Assembly (NCBI RefSeq): GCF_020911865.1
Contig: NZ_CP087131.1
Span: 4,030,001 to 4,094,000, forward strand
Source of the DNA: Chryseobacterium sp. C-71
GTDB lineage: Bacteria > Bacteroidota > Bacteroidia > Flavobacteriales > Weeksellaceae
DNA length: 64,000 bases
Direction: 5' to 3'
Positions 26,788-36,445 of the stretch are shown here, in pieces; within the stretch, counting starts at the first letter, position 1, and each line of letters begins with the position of its first letter. Under the pieces are notes generated by a model. The model saw nothing but the letters and a program-made list of their open reading frames with translations. It was not told the DNA's origin and made no database searches. Made by a program: the position numbers and the translations under genes.

Positions 26788-27093
26788 ATGATTACAATTT
26801 AAAAATGATAAAAAGTGGCTTTTTAGTCACTTTTTTAGTTTGTAATAATTATAAATTGGTGAGAAATCAATAATTCAAATTTTATTGATTAATTTTTTTT
26901 TAATTTAAGTTATTGTGTATGAATAATTTATATTTTTATGTATGTTTAAGTTTAAAAATAATTAAATGTATGTTTAATAATTATTTAATTATTTAAAGGG
27001 TTTTAAGAATTTTTGTATAAAAAATTAAGATATTTTTTGATTTGTAATGCAAATATTTAGTAATTTCACCCTCTAATTTTAATTTAACTAAGT
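26788..27093. other. AT-rich intergenic region
   Basis: The 306-bp gap holds the dnaE terminator and then very AT-rich DNA with TGTATGTTTAA repeated at 26939 and 26967. No ORF or RNA gene is seen. It must contain the promoter of the first T9SS cargo gene; TAATTTCA near 27059 is only a weak -7 match. Confidence 0.4.
26810..26836 (+). terminator. Terminator after dnaE
   Basis: AAAAAGTG pairs with CACTTTTT across a 10-nt loop and runs into six T. It lies 22 bp beyond the stop codon. Confidence 0.7.
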
Positions 27094-30000
27094 ATGAGAA
27101 AACTACAATTATTTTTTTTAATGATGGTTTTTTGTGTGTCTGTGAATTTCAGTGCTCAAAATACCTGTGTGGATGCGATTCCTATTACCAGTCTCCCGTT
27201 TTCCAGTGGTGCTCAAACTACTTGCGGAACGGGGAATGATTATGCTGCTGGAACTTTTACTTCGGATTACGGTGGTGGTGAAGATTATGTTTATTCAATT
27301 GAGATAACGAATGCTCCAATTACATTAGGTTTTGCTTTAGGAGGAGCTGCAACATGGAAAGTAGCTTCTGTGCATTCTGCATGTGCACCTACTCTTGCGA
27401 ATAGCATTGGAAGTGTTAAAACTAGCAGTGGTACTACGGCTAGTGGCGGAATAACTTTTCCGACAAATGGAACATATTATATAATTGTTGATACTTGGCC
27501 AACACCTAATTGTGGTGCATTTACTCTTAATATTACACCTCCTCCAGCATGCGCTACCTTAACAGCGCCTTCGAATGGCTCAACTGTAAATACATTAAGT
27601 CCTAGCTTAACATGGACTGCACCAACAACAGGAGTAGCACCAACAGGTTATAAAGTTTATTTTGGAACAACAAACCCACCTACAACTTTAGCAAGTACTG
27701 TGACTGCACCTACTACTTCTTATACTGCTACTCTTACGAATTACAATACGCCATATTATTGGTATGTGGTTCCTGTGAGTGGTGCTGCTGAGGCAACAGG
27801 TTGCAATTCTAATGTTTGGTCGTTTACGAGCCCACCACCACCACCACCACCTGCAAATGATGATTGTGTAAATGCTGTGACATTAACAGTTAATCCTGAT
27901 TACTTATGTGGCGTAAAAACTTCAGGAACAACGGTTGGAGGAACTCCTTCAGCAGAAATTGCAGCGACTTGTGCGGCAACGGGTACTAATGATGATGTTT
28001 GGTTTAAATTTACAGCAACTAATACTGCTCATAGGATTGTAATTTCCAATGTGTCAGGATCTACAGATATGGCAATGGCTATCTATAGTGGTAATTGCGG
28101 AAGTTTAGTAAGTGTACAATGTAGTGATCCTAATACTATGAATGTAACGGGATTAACAGTTGGTCAAGAATATAAAGTGAGGGTATGGACTTATACTGCA
28201 ACAGCAACAACTAACGCAACATTTGATATTTGTGTTGGAACTCTACCTCCGCCACCGGTAAACGATGATTGTGCAGGTGCTATAGCTTTGACAGTAAACC
28301 CAGACCTTTTATGTGGAGCTGTAACTTCGGGTAATACCCAAAGTGCAACAGCTTCTACAGAGACTGCGCCTACTTGTGCGGCAACGGGTACTAATGATGA
28401 TGTTTGGTTTAAATTTACAGCAACGAGTGTTGCTCACAGAGTTATACTTTCTAACGTATCTGGAACTACTGATATGGCAATGGCTGCTTATAGTGGTGCT
28501 TGTGGAAGTTTAGTGCAAGTTCTATGTAGTGATCCTAATACAATGGATTTAACTGGATTAACAGTTGGTCAAGAATATAAAGTAAGAGTATGGACTTTAA
28601 CATCAACAGCAACAACTGTTGCATCATTTGATATTTGTGTTGGAACGCTACCTCCGCCTCCAGCAAATGACAACTGTGCTAATGCTGTAGTATTGACTTC
28701 AAGTGCTAATGCAATTTGTGTAGCAACTGTGTCTGGAACTACATTTAACGCAACTGCTTCTGTTGATGCGCTTGCTCCATGTACCGGAGTTGCAGATGAT
28801 GATGTTTGGTATTCTTTTGTTGCAACAAGTACGGCGCATACCGTTACTTTATCTAATGTGGTTTCTGTAGGAACTACATCAAGTACGGCATTGAACCTTC
28901 AAGTTCTTTCAGGTGCTTGTGGTGCTTTAACAAGTGTACTTTGTGATACAACTTCGGCTTCTCCTGCAGCATTGACAGGATTAACGGTAGGGAATACTTA
29001 TTTTGTAAGAGTATATAATAATGCTACAGGATCACTTGCAAATGCAAATACATTTAATATTTGTGTTACTACAACACCTCCTCCTCCAATAAATGACGAT
29101 TGTGCAGGTGCAATAATAGTTACACCAAATACAACTCCGGTTGCTGGAACTACGGTAAGTGCAACACAAAGTACAGGAACTGCTCCCACTTGTTCGGCAA
29201 CAAGTATTAACGATGATGTTTGGTATAGCTTTACAGCAACATCTGCAACACATTTAGTAACTGTATTGTATTCTGATAACGCTACTGCAACCCAAGTTTA
29301 TTCTGGTTCATGTGGAAGCTTAGTGGCTGTAGCATGTTTCTCAGGTGCTTATGGTAATTCAAATATATTGCTCCCTGCTCTTACAGTGGGTAATACTTAT
29401 TATGTGAGAATTTATTCTACGAGTGCAACTGTAGGTGTAACTTCTAACTTCACAATTGCTGTATCTACACCTGTTGTGCCTACTAATGATACGTGTGCAA
29501 CTGCAACTGCAATTGCTTGTGGAGGCACCATAACAGGAAATAATGCTTTGGCTGCAGATGAAACATTACCAACTTCTACTTGTGGTGCTACAACTACAAC
29601 AGCAAATTATAAAGGTGTTTGGTATACAGTTACGGCGGTTGCTAATGGTCCAATAACGATTGATGCTTGTGGGTCTAAGTTTGATTCTTATTTAAGGGTT
29701 TATACTGGAAGCTGTGCTTCTCTTACTTGTTTTGCAAATACTGACGGTGTTGGTTATGCGGATTCAGGATGTACAGTAACACTTTATAATGCTCCAAAAC
29801 TTACCTTTAATGGGGTGGCAGGTACTACTTATTATGTTTTATTTAGTAGCTATGATGCGGCGCAAATGGGAGATTACTCGCTAGCTATTACTCAAGATTG
29901 TACAGTTTTAGGAACAGCTGATATTGTTAAAAATGACAAAGTAAAAGCATTCCCTAACCCATTTGCTGATGTATTAAACATTTCAGATGTGAAGAATGTA

Positions 30001-30159
30001 AAATCCATCTCAATTGTTGATATTGCTGGTAGAGTAGTGAAAACTATAGATAAACCAAGTACGTCTCTTCAATTAAGAGAATTGAATTCAGGTATGTATA
30101 TGGTTATTTTAAATATGAATGATGGTTCTAGACAGACAATCAAAGCGATCAAAAAATAA
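27094..30159 (+). CDS. Secreted repeat protein with T9SS type A sorting domain
   Basis: The 1021-residue protein has a signal peptide (ends NFSAQ, about 21). A first cysteine-containing beta domain and a fibronectin III-like domain (about 155-245, PSNGSTVNTLSPSLTW) come next. Five repeats of about 105-135 residues then each begin with P-x-N-D-(D/N/T)-C-A and contain DDVW(F/Y)(K/S)F and a YSGxCGSL motif, joined by proline-rich linkers. The C-terminal sorting domain (about 950-1021) starts KAFPNPFADVLNIS and ends TIKAIKK. It should cross the outer membrane by T9SS and be surface-attached or released. Role (adhesion or glycan binding) is unknown. First of four tandem cargo genes. Confidence 0.85.
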   Translation: MRKLQLFFLMMVFCVSVNFSAQNTCVDAIPITSLPFSSGAQTTCGTGNDYAAGTFTSDYGGGEDYVYSIEITNAPITLGFALGGAATWKVASVHSACAPTLANSIGSVKTSSGTTASGGITFPTNGTYYIIVDTWPTPNCGAFTLNITPPPACATLTAPSNGSTVNTLSPSLTWTAPTTGVAPTGYKVYFGTTNPPTTLASTVTAPTTSYTATLTNYNTPYYWYVVPVSGAAEATGCNSNVWSFTSPPPPPPPANDDCVNAVTLTVNPDYLCGVKTSGTTVGGTPSAEIAATCAATGTNDDVWFKFTATNTAHRIVISNVSGSTDMAMAIYSGNCGSLVSVQCSDPNTMNVTGLTVGQEYKVRVWTYTATATTNATFDICVGTLPPPPVNDDCAGAIALTVNPDLLCGAVTSGNTQSATASTETAPTCAATGTNDDVWFKFTATSVAHRVILSNVSGTTDMAMAAYSGACGSLVQVLCSDPNTMDLTGLTVGQEYKVRVWTLTSTATTVASFDICVGTLPPPPANDNCANAVVLTSSANAICVATVSGTTFNATASVDALAPCTGVADDDVWYSFVATSTAHTVTLSNVVSVGTTSSTALNLQVLSGACGALTSVLCDTTSASPAALTGLTVGNTYFVRVYNNATGSLANANTFNICVTTTPPPPINDDCAGAIIVTPNTTPVAGTTVSATQSTGTAPTCSATSINDDVWYSFTATSATHLVTVLYSDNATATQVYSGSCGSLVAVACFSGAYGNSNILLPALTVGNTYYVRIYSTSATVGVTSNFTIAVSTPVVPTNDTCATATAIACGGTITGNNALAADETLPTSTCGATTTTANYKGVWYTVTAVANGPITIDACGSKFDSYLRVYTGSCASLTCFANTDGVGYADSGCTVTLYNAPKLTFNGVAGTTYYVLFSSYDAAQMGDYSLAITQDCTVLGTADIVKNDKVKAFPNPFADVLNISDVKNVKSISIVDIAGRVVKTIDKPSTSLQLRELNSGMYMVILNMNDGSRQTIKAIKK

Positions 30160-30182
30160 TCAACTTTAAATTTAAATAGAAG

Positions 30183-30218
30183 TAGAGACTGGATTTGTTT
30201 TCAGTCTCTATTTTTTTT
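30183..30218 (+). terminator. Terminator of the first T9SS cargo gene
   Basis: TAGAGACTG pairs with CAGTCTCTA across a 10-nt loop and is followed by eight T. It lies 23 bp after the stop codon. Confidence 0.85.
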
Positions 30219-30296
30219 AAATATATATATGTTTTTCATGAAAAGTGATGATATTTTTTAATAAATTAGTAATTAAATTACAAAATAATTTACGAT

Positions 30297-32165
30297 ATGA
30301 GAAAAATTCTATTATTAAGTTTAACTGTTTTAAGCTTTGTATCTGGTTATTCACAAACTTACTGTATTCCTGAATATGAGAATGGGTGTGATGATGGTGA
30401 TCAGATTAATTCATTTGCTATACCCTTTGCTTCTTTCAATCATCAAAATACAGGATGCTCGATAGATTCTTATGGTGATTACACAGCGCAGTCGATAACT
30501 TTACAAGCCGGTGTCGGGTATTCTTATTCAGTCACCCATGGTTATCAAACCCAAAATGTGAGAATTTGGGTAGATTTGAATAATGACGGTGTCTTTACAG
30601 ATGCAGCACCAGAATTAGTTGCTCAAAACAGTAGCACAGGTAGTGGAGCTAATTCTATTACTAATGGAAGTATAATGATACCTGTTACTGCAACTCCAGG
30701 AACATATAGGATGAGAGTGGGGGATAGGTATTCTAGCGATCCTATACCATGTAATACTGATGGCTTTGGCGAGGCTCATGATTATACGGTGGTTGTTACA
30801 GCAGCACCAAGCTGTCTTGGACCAATTGATTTAGCCTCAAGTAATATTACTACTACAGGTGCTACAATTTCTTGGTTGCCTTTTAATGCCGCACCGACTA
30901 ATGGGTATCTTTATTATTACTCCACTACAAATACTCCTCCTCCAGCCGGTGTAGGTACAGCTACAACATCTACTAGTGCTAATTTAAGCCAATTACTTCC
31001 GAGTACCGTTTATTATTATTGGGTTAGATCACTTTGTACTACTACAGATCAAAGTCCGTGGTCGGCCGGTTCTTCCTTTATGACATCTTCATTCTGTCCC
31101 GATGTCATTTCTCCGTCTGACGGAGCTACAGATGAGTCTGTTACTCCAACGATCTCATGGGATGCCTTGCCTACGGCTACAGGTTATAGATTAACTGTGG
31201 GTACAACTGCTGGTGGAAATGATATTTTAAACAATATTGATTTAGGAAATGTTTTAACATATACTTTTGTGACGCCACTTTCTAATTCTACAGAATATTT
31301 TTTCACAGTTAATGCATACAGCTCTACTATTACAACTTCTCTTAATTGTGAAGTATGGAGTTTTGTTACTATTTGTTCTTCTAATGCTGTAGTTCCTAAT
31401 TATACATATGATTTTGGTCTATTTCCTACCTCTTGTTGGTCACAGGCTTCAGATGGTGATGCAACTACTGGTCCTACAGGTACAGGTGAATATTGGTATT
31501 CTGGTGATTTTTTAAACTCTAGTTCAAATAGTAATTCTGCGGTGATTAATCTTTATGATCAGGATAATATTGGTTGGTTAAAAACTATTCCATTCAATCT
31601 AACTGGTGGTGGGTATAAGGTTAAGTTTGACATTGGTATCACGGAATTTTTTGATACAACTTCTTCTGCAATGGGATCTGATGATATTGTCCAGTTTTTA
31701 GCCTCTCAAGATGGTGGTATTACTTGGGCTGTACTACAAACGTGGAATGCTGCTAATGCACCATCTAACGTTTCAACACAGTATTCTCTGGATCTTACAG
31801 GATACACAAGTGCAAATACTGTCTTTGCATTTTTAGGTTCCGATGGTGCTATAGATGATCTTGAAGATTATGAATTCTTTATAGATAATTTCTCTGTGGA
31901 ATCTATAAATTTATCAACTTCAGAAATTTCACAAACTAGCAGTAAGCTTAAAGCATATCCAAACCCATTTGCAGATGTGTTGAACATTTCAGATGTGAAA
32001 AATGTAAAATCCATTTCAGTTATTGATATTGCTGGTAGAATAGTGAAAACTATAGAAAAACCAAGCTCGGCTCTTCAGTTAGGAGAATTGAAATCTGGTC
32101 TGTATATGGTTATTTTAAATATGAATGATGGTTCTAGACAGACAATCAAAGCAATCAAAAAATAA
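30297..32165 (+). CDS. Secreted GEVED/fibronectin III protein with T9SS type A sorting domain
   Basis: The 622-residue protein has a signal peptide (ends SGYSQ, about 20). A GEVED domain (about 45-165) shows VRIWVDLNNDGVF, RMRVGDRYSS and the eponymous GFGEAHDYTV. Two fibronectin III-like domains follow (about 170-350), then a jelly-roll-like region (WYSGDFLNSSSNS to FFIDNFSVE). The T9SS type A domain (about 550-622) begins KAYPNPFADVLNIS and is nearly identical in DNA to those of its neighbours. It is an extracellular protein of unknown ligand. Terminators on both sides indicate separate transcription. Confidence 0.85.
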   Translation: MRKILLLSLTVLSFVSGYSQTYCIPEYENGCDDGDQINSFAIPFASFNHQNTGCSIDSYGDYTAQSITLQAGVGYSYSVTHGYQTQNVRIWVDLNNDGVFTDAAPELVAQNSSTGSGANSITNGSIMIPVTATPGTYRMRVGDRYSSDPIPCNTDGFGEAHDYTVVVTAAPSCLGPIDLASSNITTTGATISWLPFNAAPTNGYLYYYSTTNTPPPAGVGTATTSTSANLSQLLPSTVYYYWVRSLCTTTDQSPWSAGSSFMTSSFCPDVISPSDGATDESVTPTISWDALPTATGYRLTVGTTAGGNDILNNIDLGNVLTYTFVTPLSNSTEYFFTVNAYSSTITTSLNCEVWSFVTICSSNAVVPNYTYDFGLFPTSCWSQASDGDATTGPTGTGEYWYSGDFLNSSSNSNSAVINLYDQDNIGWLKTIPFNLTGGGYKVKFDIGITEFFDTTSSAMGSDDIVQFLASQDGGITWAVLQTWNAANAPSNVSTQYSLDLTGYTSANTVFAFLGSDGAIDDLEDYEFFIDNFSVESINLSTSEISQTSSKLKAYPNPFADVLNISDVKNVKSISVIDIAGRIVKTIEKPSSALQLGELKSGLYMVILNMNDGSRQTIKAIKK

Positions 32166-32188
32166 TCAATTATAAACTTTAAATTATG

Positions 32189-32217
32189 ATAGCGACCAAT
32201 TTTGGTCGCTATTTTTT
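32189..32217 (+). terminator. Terminator of the GEVED cargo gene
   Basis: ATAGCGACCAA pairs perfectly with TTGGTCGCTAT across a 2-nt loop and runs into T. Confidence 0.85.
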
Positions 32218-32463
32218 ATTAAAATACTAGTAATTTAAAATGATTTATAATTATAAATAATAGATTATTAATAAATTATTTTACTGTATTGATTTAAAAT
32301 GATTATTATTTGATATTTTATTTTCGTTATGGATTCTGATTTTAATATGAATATTATTCTTTTAAATGCATTTTTGTATGGTTGAAATTTAATTTATATG
32401 ATATTTTATATTTTATTTTAATGAAATAATTGTAAATTAGTGTAAATTTTAAAACAAAACAAA

Positions 32464-33961
32464 ATGAAAAAAAACATTATTTTTTCTCTTAATTCCTTTT
32501 TTGGGATTTTCACAATGGACAGAGAACTTTGATGCGGGGACGACGTTGCCAGCAGGGTGGGCGGTTATAAATGATGGAGGGGCTAATGGTTGGGTTTTTG
32601 GCGTTCCTGATTTTGGTTCTGCACAAACACCTACAAATGTTGCTACGCTTACGTATGATGCAACAGCGCATGATGATTATTTAATTACAAAAGCGATTAC
32701 TGTAACCGCAGGTGTAAGTGATCGGCTTTCTTTTTTTGTAAAGTCAAGATCTTCTACCTTTCTTGAAAATTATGAAGTTTTGCTTTCAACTACAGATCAA
32801 ACAAAACCTGCGTTTACAACAGTACTTCAAGCTACTCAAAAAGCACCAAGTGTATGGACTGAAAAAACCTTTAGTTTATCTGCCTATGTTGGGCAGACGG
32901 TCTATGTAGCTATTCATGCGACCGATACGGATCAGTGGCAAATCTATGCTGATACTTTTAAAGTAGATTCTGCCCCAACTGTTGTGCCAACATGTACATC
33001 TTTTACTACTCCTACAAACGGGGCTGTTGGTGTAAATGTAGATGGCATCTTAAATTGGACTTCAGTAGCTTCAGCTACTGGATATAAGGTAAAGGTAGGG
33101 ACAACCACCGGAGGAAGTGATATAGTAAATAATGTAGATGCAGGTAATGTAATAACATATAACATAACTGGAAACCTAAACGCAAGTACTGTGTACTATG
33201 CAACCATTACTCCTTACAATGCTGTAGGAGATGCTGTAGGGTGTTCTGAGATTTCATTTACCACAATGGCTCCACCTGCAAATGATGATTGTGCAAATGC
33301 GGTGATGTTAACTTTGGGATCGAATTTTGCTCAGAATGCAATTTCTGGATCAACATCTGCTTCTACCAATACTCCTGCATTAACTGCGTCTTGCTTATTT
33401 ACGCCTTCTAATGTCGGAGGCAATGTGTGGTATAAAGTGGTGGTTCCTGCCTCGGGTAGTTTAACTATTGAGACTGCTGGTGTTGCGGGTTCTTCATTAA
33501 CTGACACAGTTATTTCGGTGTTTTCAGATTGTACTGGTGCAACTTCTCTTGGATGTGATGATGATACTGGTACTGATGCTTTCTCTAAGTTAGAACTAAC
33601 GTCTCAAACACCAGGTGCTACACTATATATAAGTGTTTGGAAATTTGGTACTGCTACAAGTGGTGATGGTGCTTTCAATATTTCAGCTTATGACGCAAGT
33701 GTTTTAGCTACTTCGGATGCTGCTCAAGTTAAAAACAATAAGCTTACAGCATATCCAAACCCATTTGCAGATGTGTTGAACATTTCAGATGTGAAGAATG
33801 TAAAATCCATTTCAGTTATTGATATTGCTGGTAGAGTAGTGAAAACTATTGAAAAACCAAGCTCGGCTCTTCAGTTAGGAGGATTGAAATCTGGTCTGTA
33901 TATGGTTGTTCTGAATATGAACGACGGTTCTCAACAAACAATCAAAGCAATTAAGAAATAA
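32464..33961 (+). CDS. Secreted choice-of-anchor/fibronectin III T9SS type A protein, frameshifted at a start-proximal A8 tract
   Basis: The long frame, whose first non-ATG start is TTG at 32501, encodes the mature protein, but its signal peptide is only complete if read from the ATG at 32464. That ATG is followed by eight A. With eight A it reads MKKNIIFSLN and stops after 22 codons; with seven it would read MKKTLFFLLIPFLGFSQ, a good signal peptide joining the long frame. Downstream domains are a jelly-roll/cleaved-adhesin-like region (about 1-160 of the mature part), a fibronectin III domain, a P-x-N-D-D-C repeat like that of 27094-30159, and the T9SS type A domain KAYPNPFADVL type (TAYPNPFADVL here). 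It may be a sequencing error, phase variation or slippage; otherwise it is a pseudogene for secretion. Confidence 0.7.
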
Positions 33962-33983
33962 ATTTATTTAATTTGTTGATATT

Positions 33984-34013
33984 AATAGCGGTCATTGAGA
34001 TCGCTATTTTTTT
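33984..34013 (+). terminator. Terminator of the frameshifted cargo gene
   Basis: ATAGCGGTC pairs with GATCGCTAT (one G-T pair) and is followed by seven T. It resembles the preceding terminator, as expected after tandem duplication. Confidence 0.75.
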
Positions 34014-34193
34014 GTAAAATGTTTAGAAAATCAATTGAAATTACAGTTTATTGTATATTAACGATGTATTCGAAAAAGTATATGAAATTTAAATTGAATG
34101 TTTTGCGAATGTAATGTTTTATTATTAAAAATTTAAAGGCGTAATCATTAAATTGTTATAAATTTACAGTTAATATTTTAAATTTATTGATTT

Positions 34194-36170
34194 GTGAAAA
34201 AACTTTTACTTTTTAGTTATTTCTTTTTAAGCATATTTCTGAACGCTCAAATTACTTTGGGTGGAGGTAGTACAACGGTCGGGCCTGCTCCGGTCAGTAC
34301 ATACTTTGGATATTCTTATGTTCAGCAAATATTTACAAAAAATGAAATCAATACCAATGCTGCAGGTAATATTTCAGGACTTAAATTTTATTTAAACCCA
34401 AATTCTACTATTACTAACTCTTCCAGCTGGGTAATTTATCTGGGAACTACTACAAAAACCAATTTCTCTTCAACAGCAGATTGGATTCCTGTATCGCAAC
34501 TAAATCAAGTTTTTTCCGGAACGGTTAATAATGTAAATGGAGTCGTGACGGTCACTTTTCCGGTACCATTTCTTTATAACAATATTGGAAATCTGGTTGT
34601 TGCTGTGAAAGAAAATACTCCCAATTATGATATTAATGGTTTTGATGATGCATTTTATGGGTATTATTCAAGTGTAAACTCTGTTCTTTTTTATTCAGAT
34701 GATAATATCAATCCAAATCCATCATTTCCACCGGCCGGATCTCTAACCGATCAAAAATCGGTAATCACTTTTACGGGGTTGATTGCAGGCTCAACGATTG
34801 CATGTCCAGATGTTGCCTATCCTCTCAATAATGCGGTATACATACCTTTGTCACCAACGGTTGAATGGAACGCAGTTCCTGGGGCAACAAGTTATAAAGT
34901 ATCAGTTGGAACAACGATGGGGGCTTCCGATGTAGTCAATCAGCAGTCTGTAAGTGCAACAAGTTTTACGGTTCCTCAAACTTTATCTGTAAACACAGTG
35001 TATTATTTAAAAGTAACTGCTGTGAATACCGCAGGAGAATCACAGGGGTGCTCAACAACTATGTTCAGAACTACTCCCGGACAGCCTGCAAACGATGAAT
35101 GTTCTAATGCAGCTACTTTAACTGTTAATCCAAATGCCAGCTGTACTGCTTTTGCTCAGGGATATACATTAGGTGCAACTGATTCTGGAGTAACTGCTGG
35201 TTCATGTTTTGGAAATCCGGATGATGATGTTTGGTTTAAATTTGTCGCAACTGCAACCACGCACAAAATTTCACTAAATAATATTGTCTCGATTGGAACA
35301 AATTTTAGTGATGATATCGATTTTCAGATTTTCAGCGGAGCTTGCGGAAATTTAACGAGTGTTTTGTGTTCAGATCCTGCATCTTCTTTGGTTACAGGAT
35401 TGACTGTTGGCTCTACTTATTATCTGAGAGTTTACAGCGGTTCGGGTGCAGGTAGCAATAATAGTTTTGAAATATGTGTGGGAACAGTTCCGCCACCACC
35501 TGTTAATGACGTTTGTTCTGGAGCATTAGCCACAACATCTTTTCCATATTCTTATACACAGTCCGATGCTTTAGGAGCAACCAATAACTCTGGTTTTTTA
35601 AATGCTTGTAGTAATGGAACAACTGATAGAATGAATGACGGAACTTGGTTTACATTTGTAGGAAATGGCAGTAACGTCGATATCATTGTTGCAATGCCTG
35701 CAGGAAGTTATTTTGATCCTCAAATCGGAGTTTTCACAGGAAGTTGTGCTGCTTTAAATTGTTTTGATACGGTAGATGATGCCGGTGATGGAGAGACAGA
35801 AATCTTATCTGTAGCGAGTGTTGCCGGAACAACATATTATGTCAATGTAGGACATTATAATGGAGTTATTGATGAAGCAGAAGATACATTCACTATAAGT
35901 ATGATAAGTGGTGTTTTAGCGGCTACAGAAGTTGATGAGGTAAAAAATAAAGTGAAAGTTTATCCAAATCCGTTTACTGATGGTATTAACCTTTCAGATT
36001 TCAAAAATATCAAATCAGTTTCAGTAATTGATTTGTCGGGGCGTAATTTAAAAACAATTGAAAGTCCGACCTCATTTATTCATTTAGATCAGTTAAAATC
36101 AGGAATGTATATTTTAAGTTTATTGATGAAAGATGGTTCTAAACAATCTTTAAAAATTATTAGAAAATAA
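34194..36170 (+). CDS. Secreted adhesin-like protein with T9SS type A sorting domain
   Basis: The 658-residue protein starts at GTG (MKKLLLFSYFFLSIFLNAQ, signal peptide to about 19). An N-terminal beta domain (about 20-200), a fibronectin III-like domain (about 205-295) and two P-x-N-D repeats (about 297-430 and 432-570) follow, with CSDPASSLVTGLTVG and YYVNVGHYNG. The type A sorting domain (about 585-658) begins KVYPNPFTDGINLS and ends SLKIIRK. It is more diverged from the three upstream copies, so it has probably been separate longer. Surface-exposed; ligand unknown. Confidence 0.82.
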   Translation: MKKLLLFSYFFLSIFLNAQITLGGGSTTVGPAPVSTYFGYSYVQQIFTKNEINTNAAGNISGLKFYLNPNSTITNSSSWVIYLGTTTKTNFSSTADWIPVSQLNQVFSGTVNNVNGVVTVTFPVPFLYNNIGNLVVAVKENTPNYDINGFDDAFYGYYSSVNSVLFYSDDNINPNPSFPPAGSLTDQKSVITFTGLIAGSTIACPDVAYPLNNAVYIPLSPTVEWNAVPGATSYKVSVGTTMGASDVVNQQSVSATSFTVPQTLSVNTVYYLKVTAVNTAGESQGCSTTMFRTTPGQPANDECSNAATLTVNPNASCTAFAQGYTLGATDSGVTAGSCFGNPDDDVWFKFVATATTHKISLNNIVSIGTNFSDDIDFQIFSGACGNLTSVLCSDPASSLVTGLTVGSTYYLRVYSGSGAGSNNSFEICVGTVPPPPVNDVCSGALATTSFPYSYTQSDALGATNNSGFLNACSNGTTDRMNDGTWFTFVGNGSNVDIIVAMPAGSYFDPQIGVFTGSCAALNCFDTVDDAGDGETEILSVASVAGTTYYVNVGHYNGVIDEAEDTFTISMISGVLAATEVDEVKNKVKVYPNPFTDGINLSDFKNIKSVSVIDLSGRNLKTIESPTSFIHLDQLKSGMYILSLLMKDGSKQSLKIIRK

Positions 36171-36186
36171 AATTTTAATAACAATA

Positions 36187-36224
36187 AAAAAAAGGTGGCA
36201 ATCAATTGACTGTCACCTTTTTTA
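36187..36224. terminator. Terminator between cargo gene 4 and the small membrane protein gene
   Basis: AAAAAGGTGGCA pairs with TGTCACCTTTTTT (one G-T pair) around a 12-nt loop. Symmetric A and T runs allow use from either strand. Confidence 0.75.
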
Positions 36225-36239
36225 TGTTAAAAAATAAAT

Positions 36240-36401
36240 TTATTCGTTGGGTGAAACTGGTTTTATTTCTCCTGTATTCATGAGGTCAAATACAGTTGGG
36301 AAAAACATCACAAGTATAAAGTAGATGATAATCATCAAGATGACTAAAGCGAATAAGATGATCACTAAACTGTTGGGTCTGTTTTTCTTTTGTGGTTCCA
36401 T
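36240..36401 (-). CDS. Small single-pass membrane protein, 53 aa
   Basis: The 53-residue ORF starts at the ATG ending at 36401, 2 codons before an AT-rich gap. A basic polar start, MEPQKKNRPNS, is followed by a strong hydrophobic helix (about 12-34) and a short polar tail ending PVSPNE. It lies 44 bp downstream of the ion channel gene on the same strand and just before a terminator, so it may be the last gene of that transcript. Function unknown. The hydrophobic layout and position make it more credible than a chance ORF. Confidence 0.55.
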   Translation of the reverse strand: MEPQKKNRPNSLVIILFALVILMIIIYFILVMFFPTVFDLMNTGEIKPVSPNE

Positions 36402-36445
36402 GATTTTTTGGGTATTAAATTAATAGATAGATTTGATAAATAATA

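Noticed and set aside
27840..29500. Regularly spaced repeats suggesting a CRISPR array
   Set aside because: The spacing (hundreds of bp, codon phase kept) and coding content show protein domain repeats, not CRISPR.
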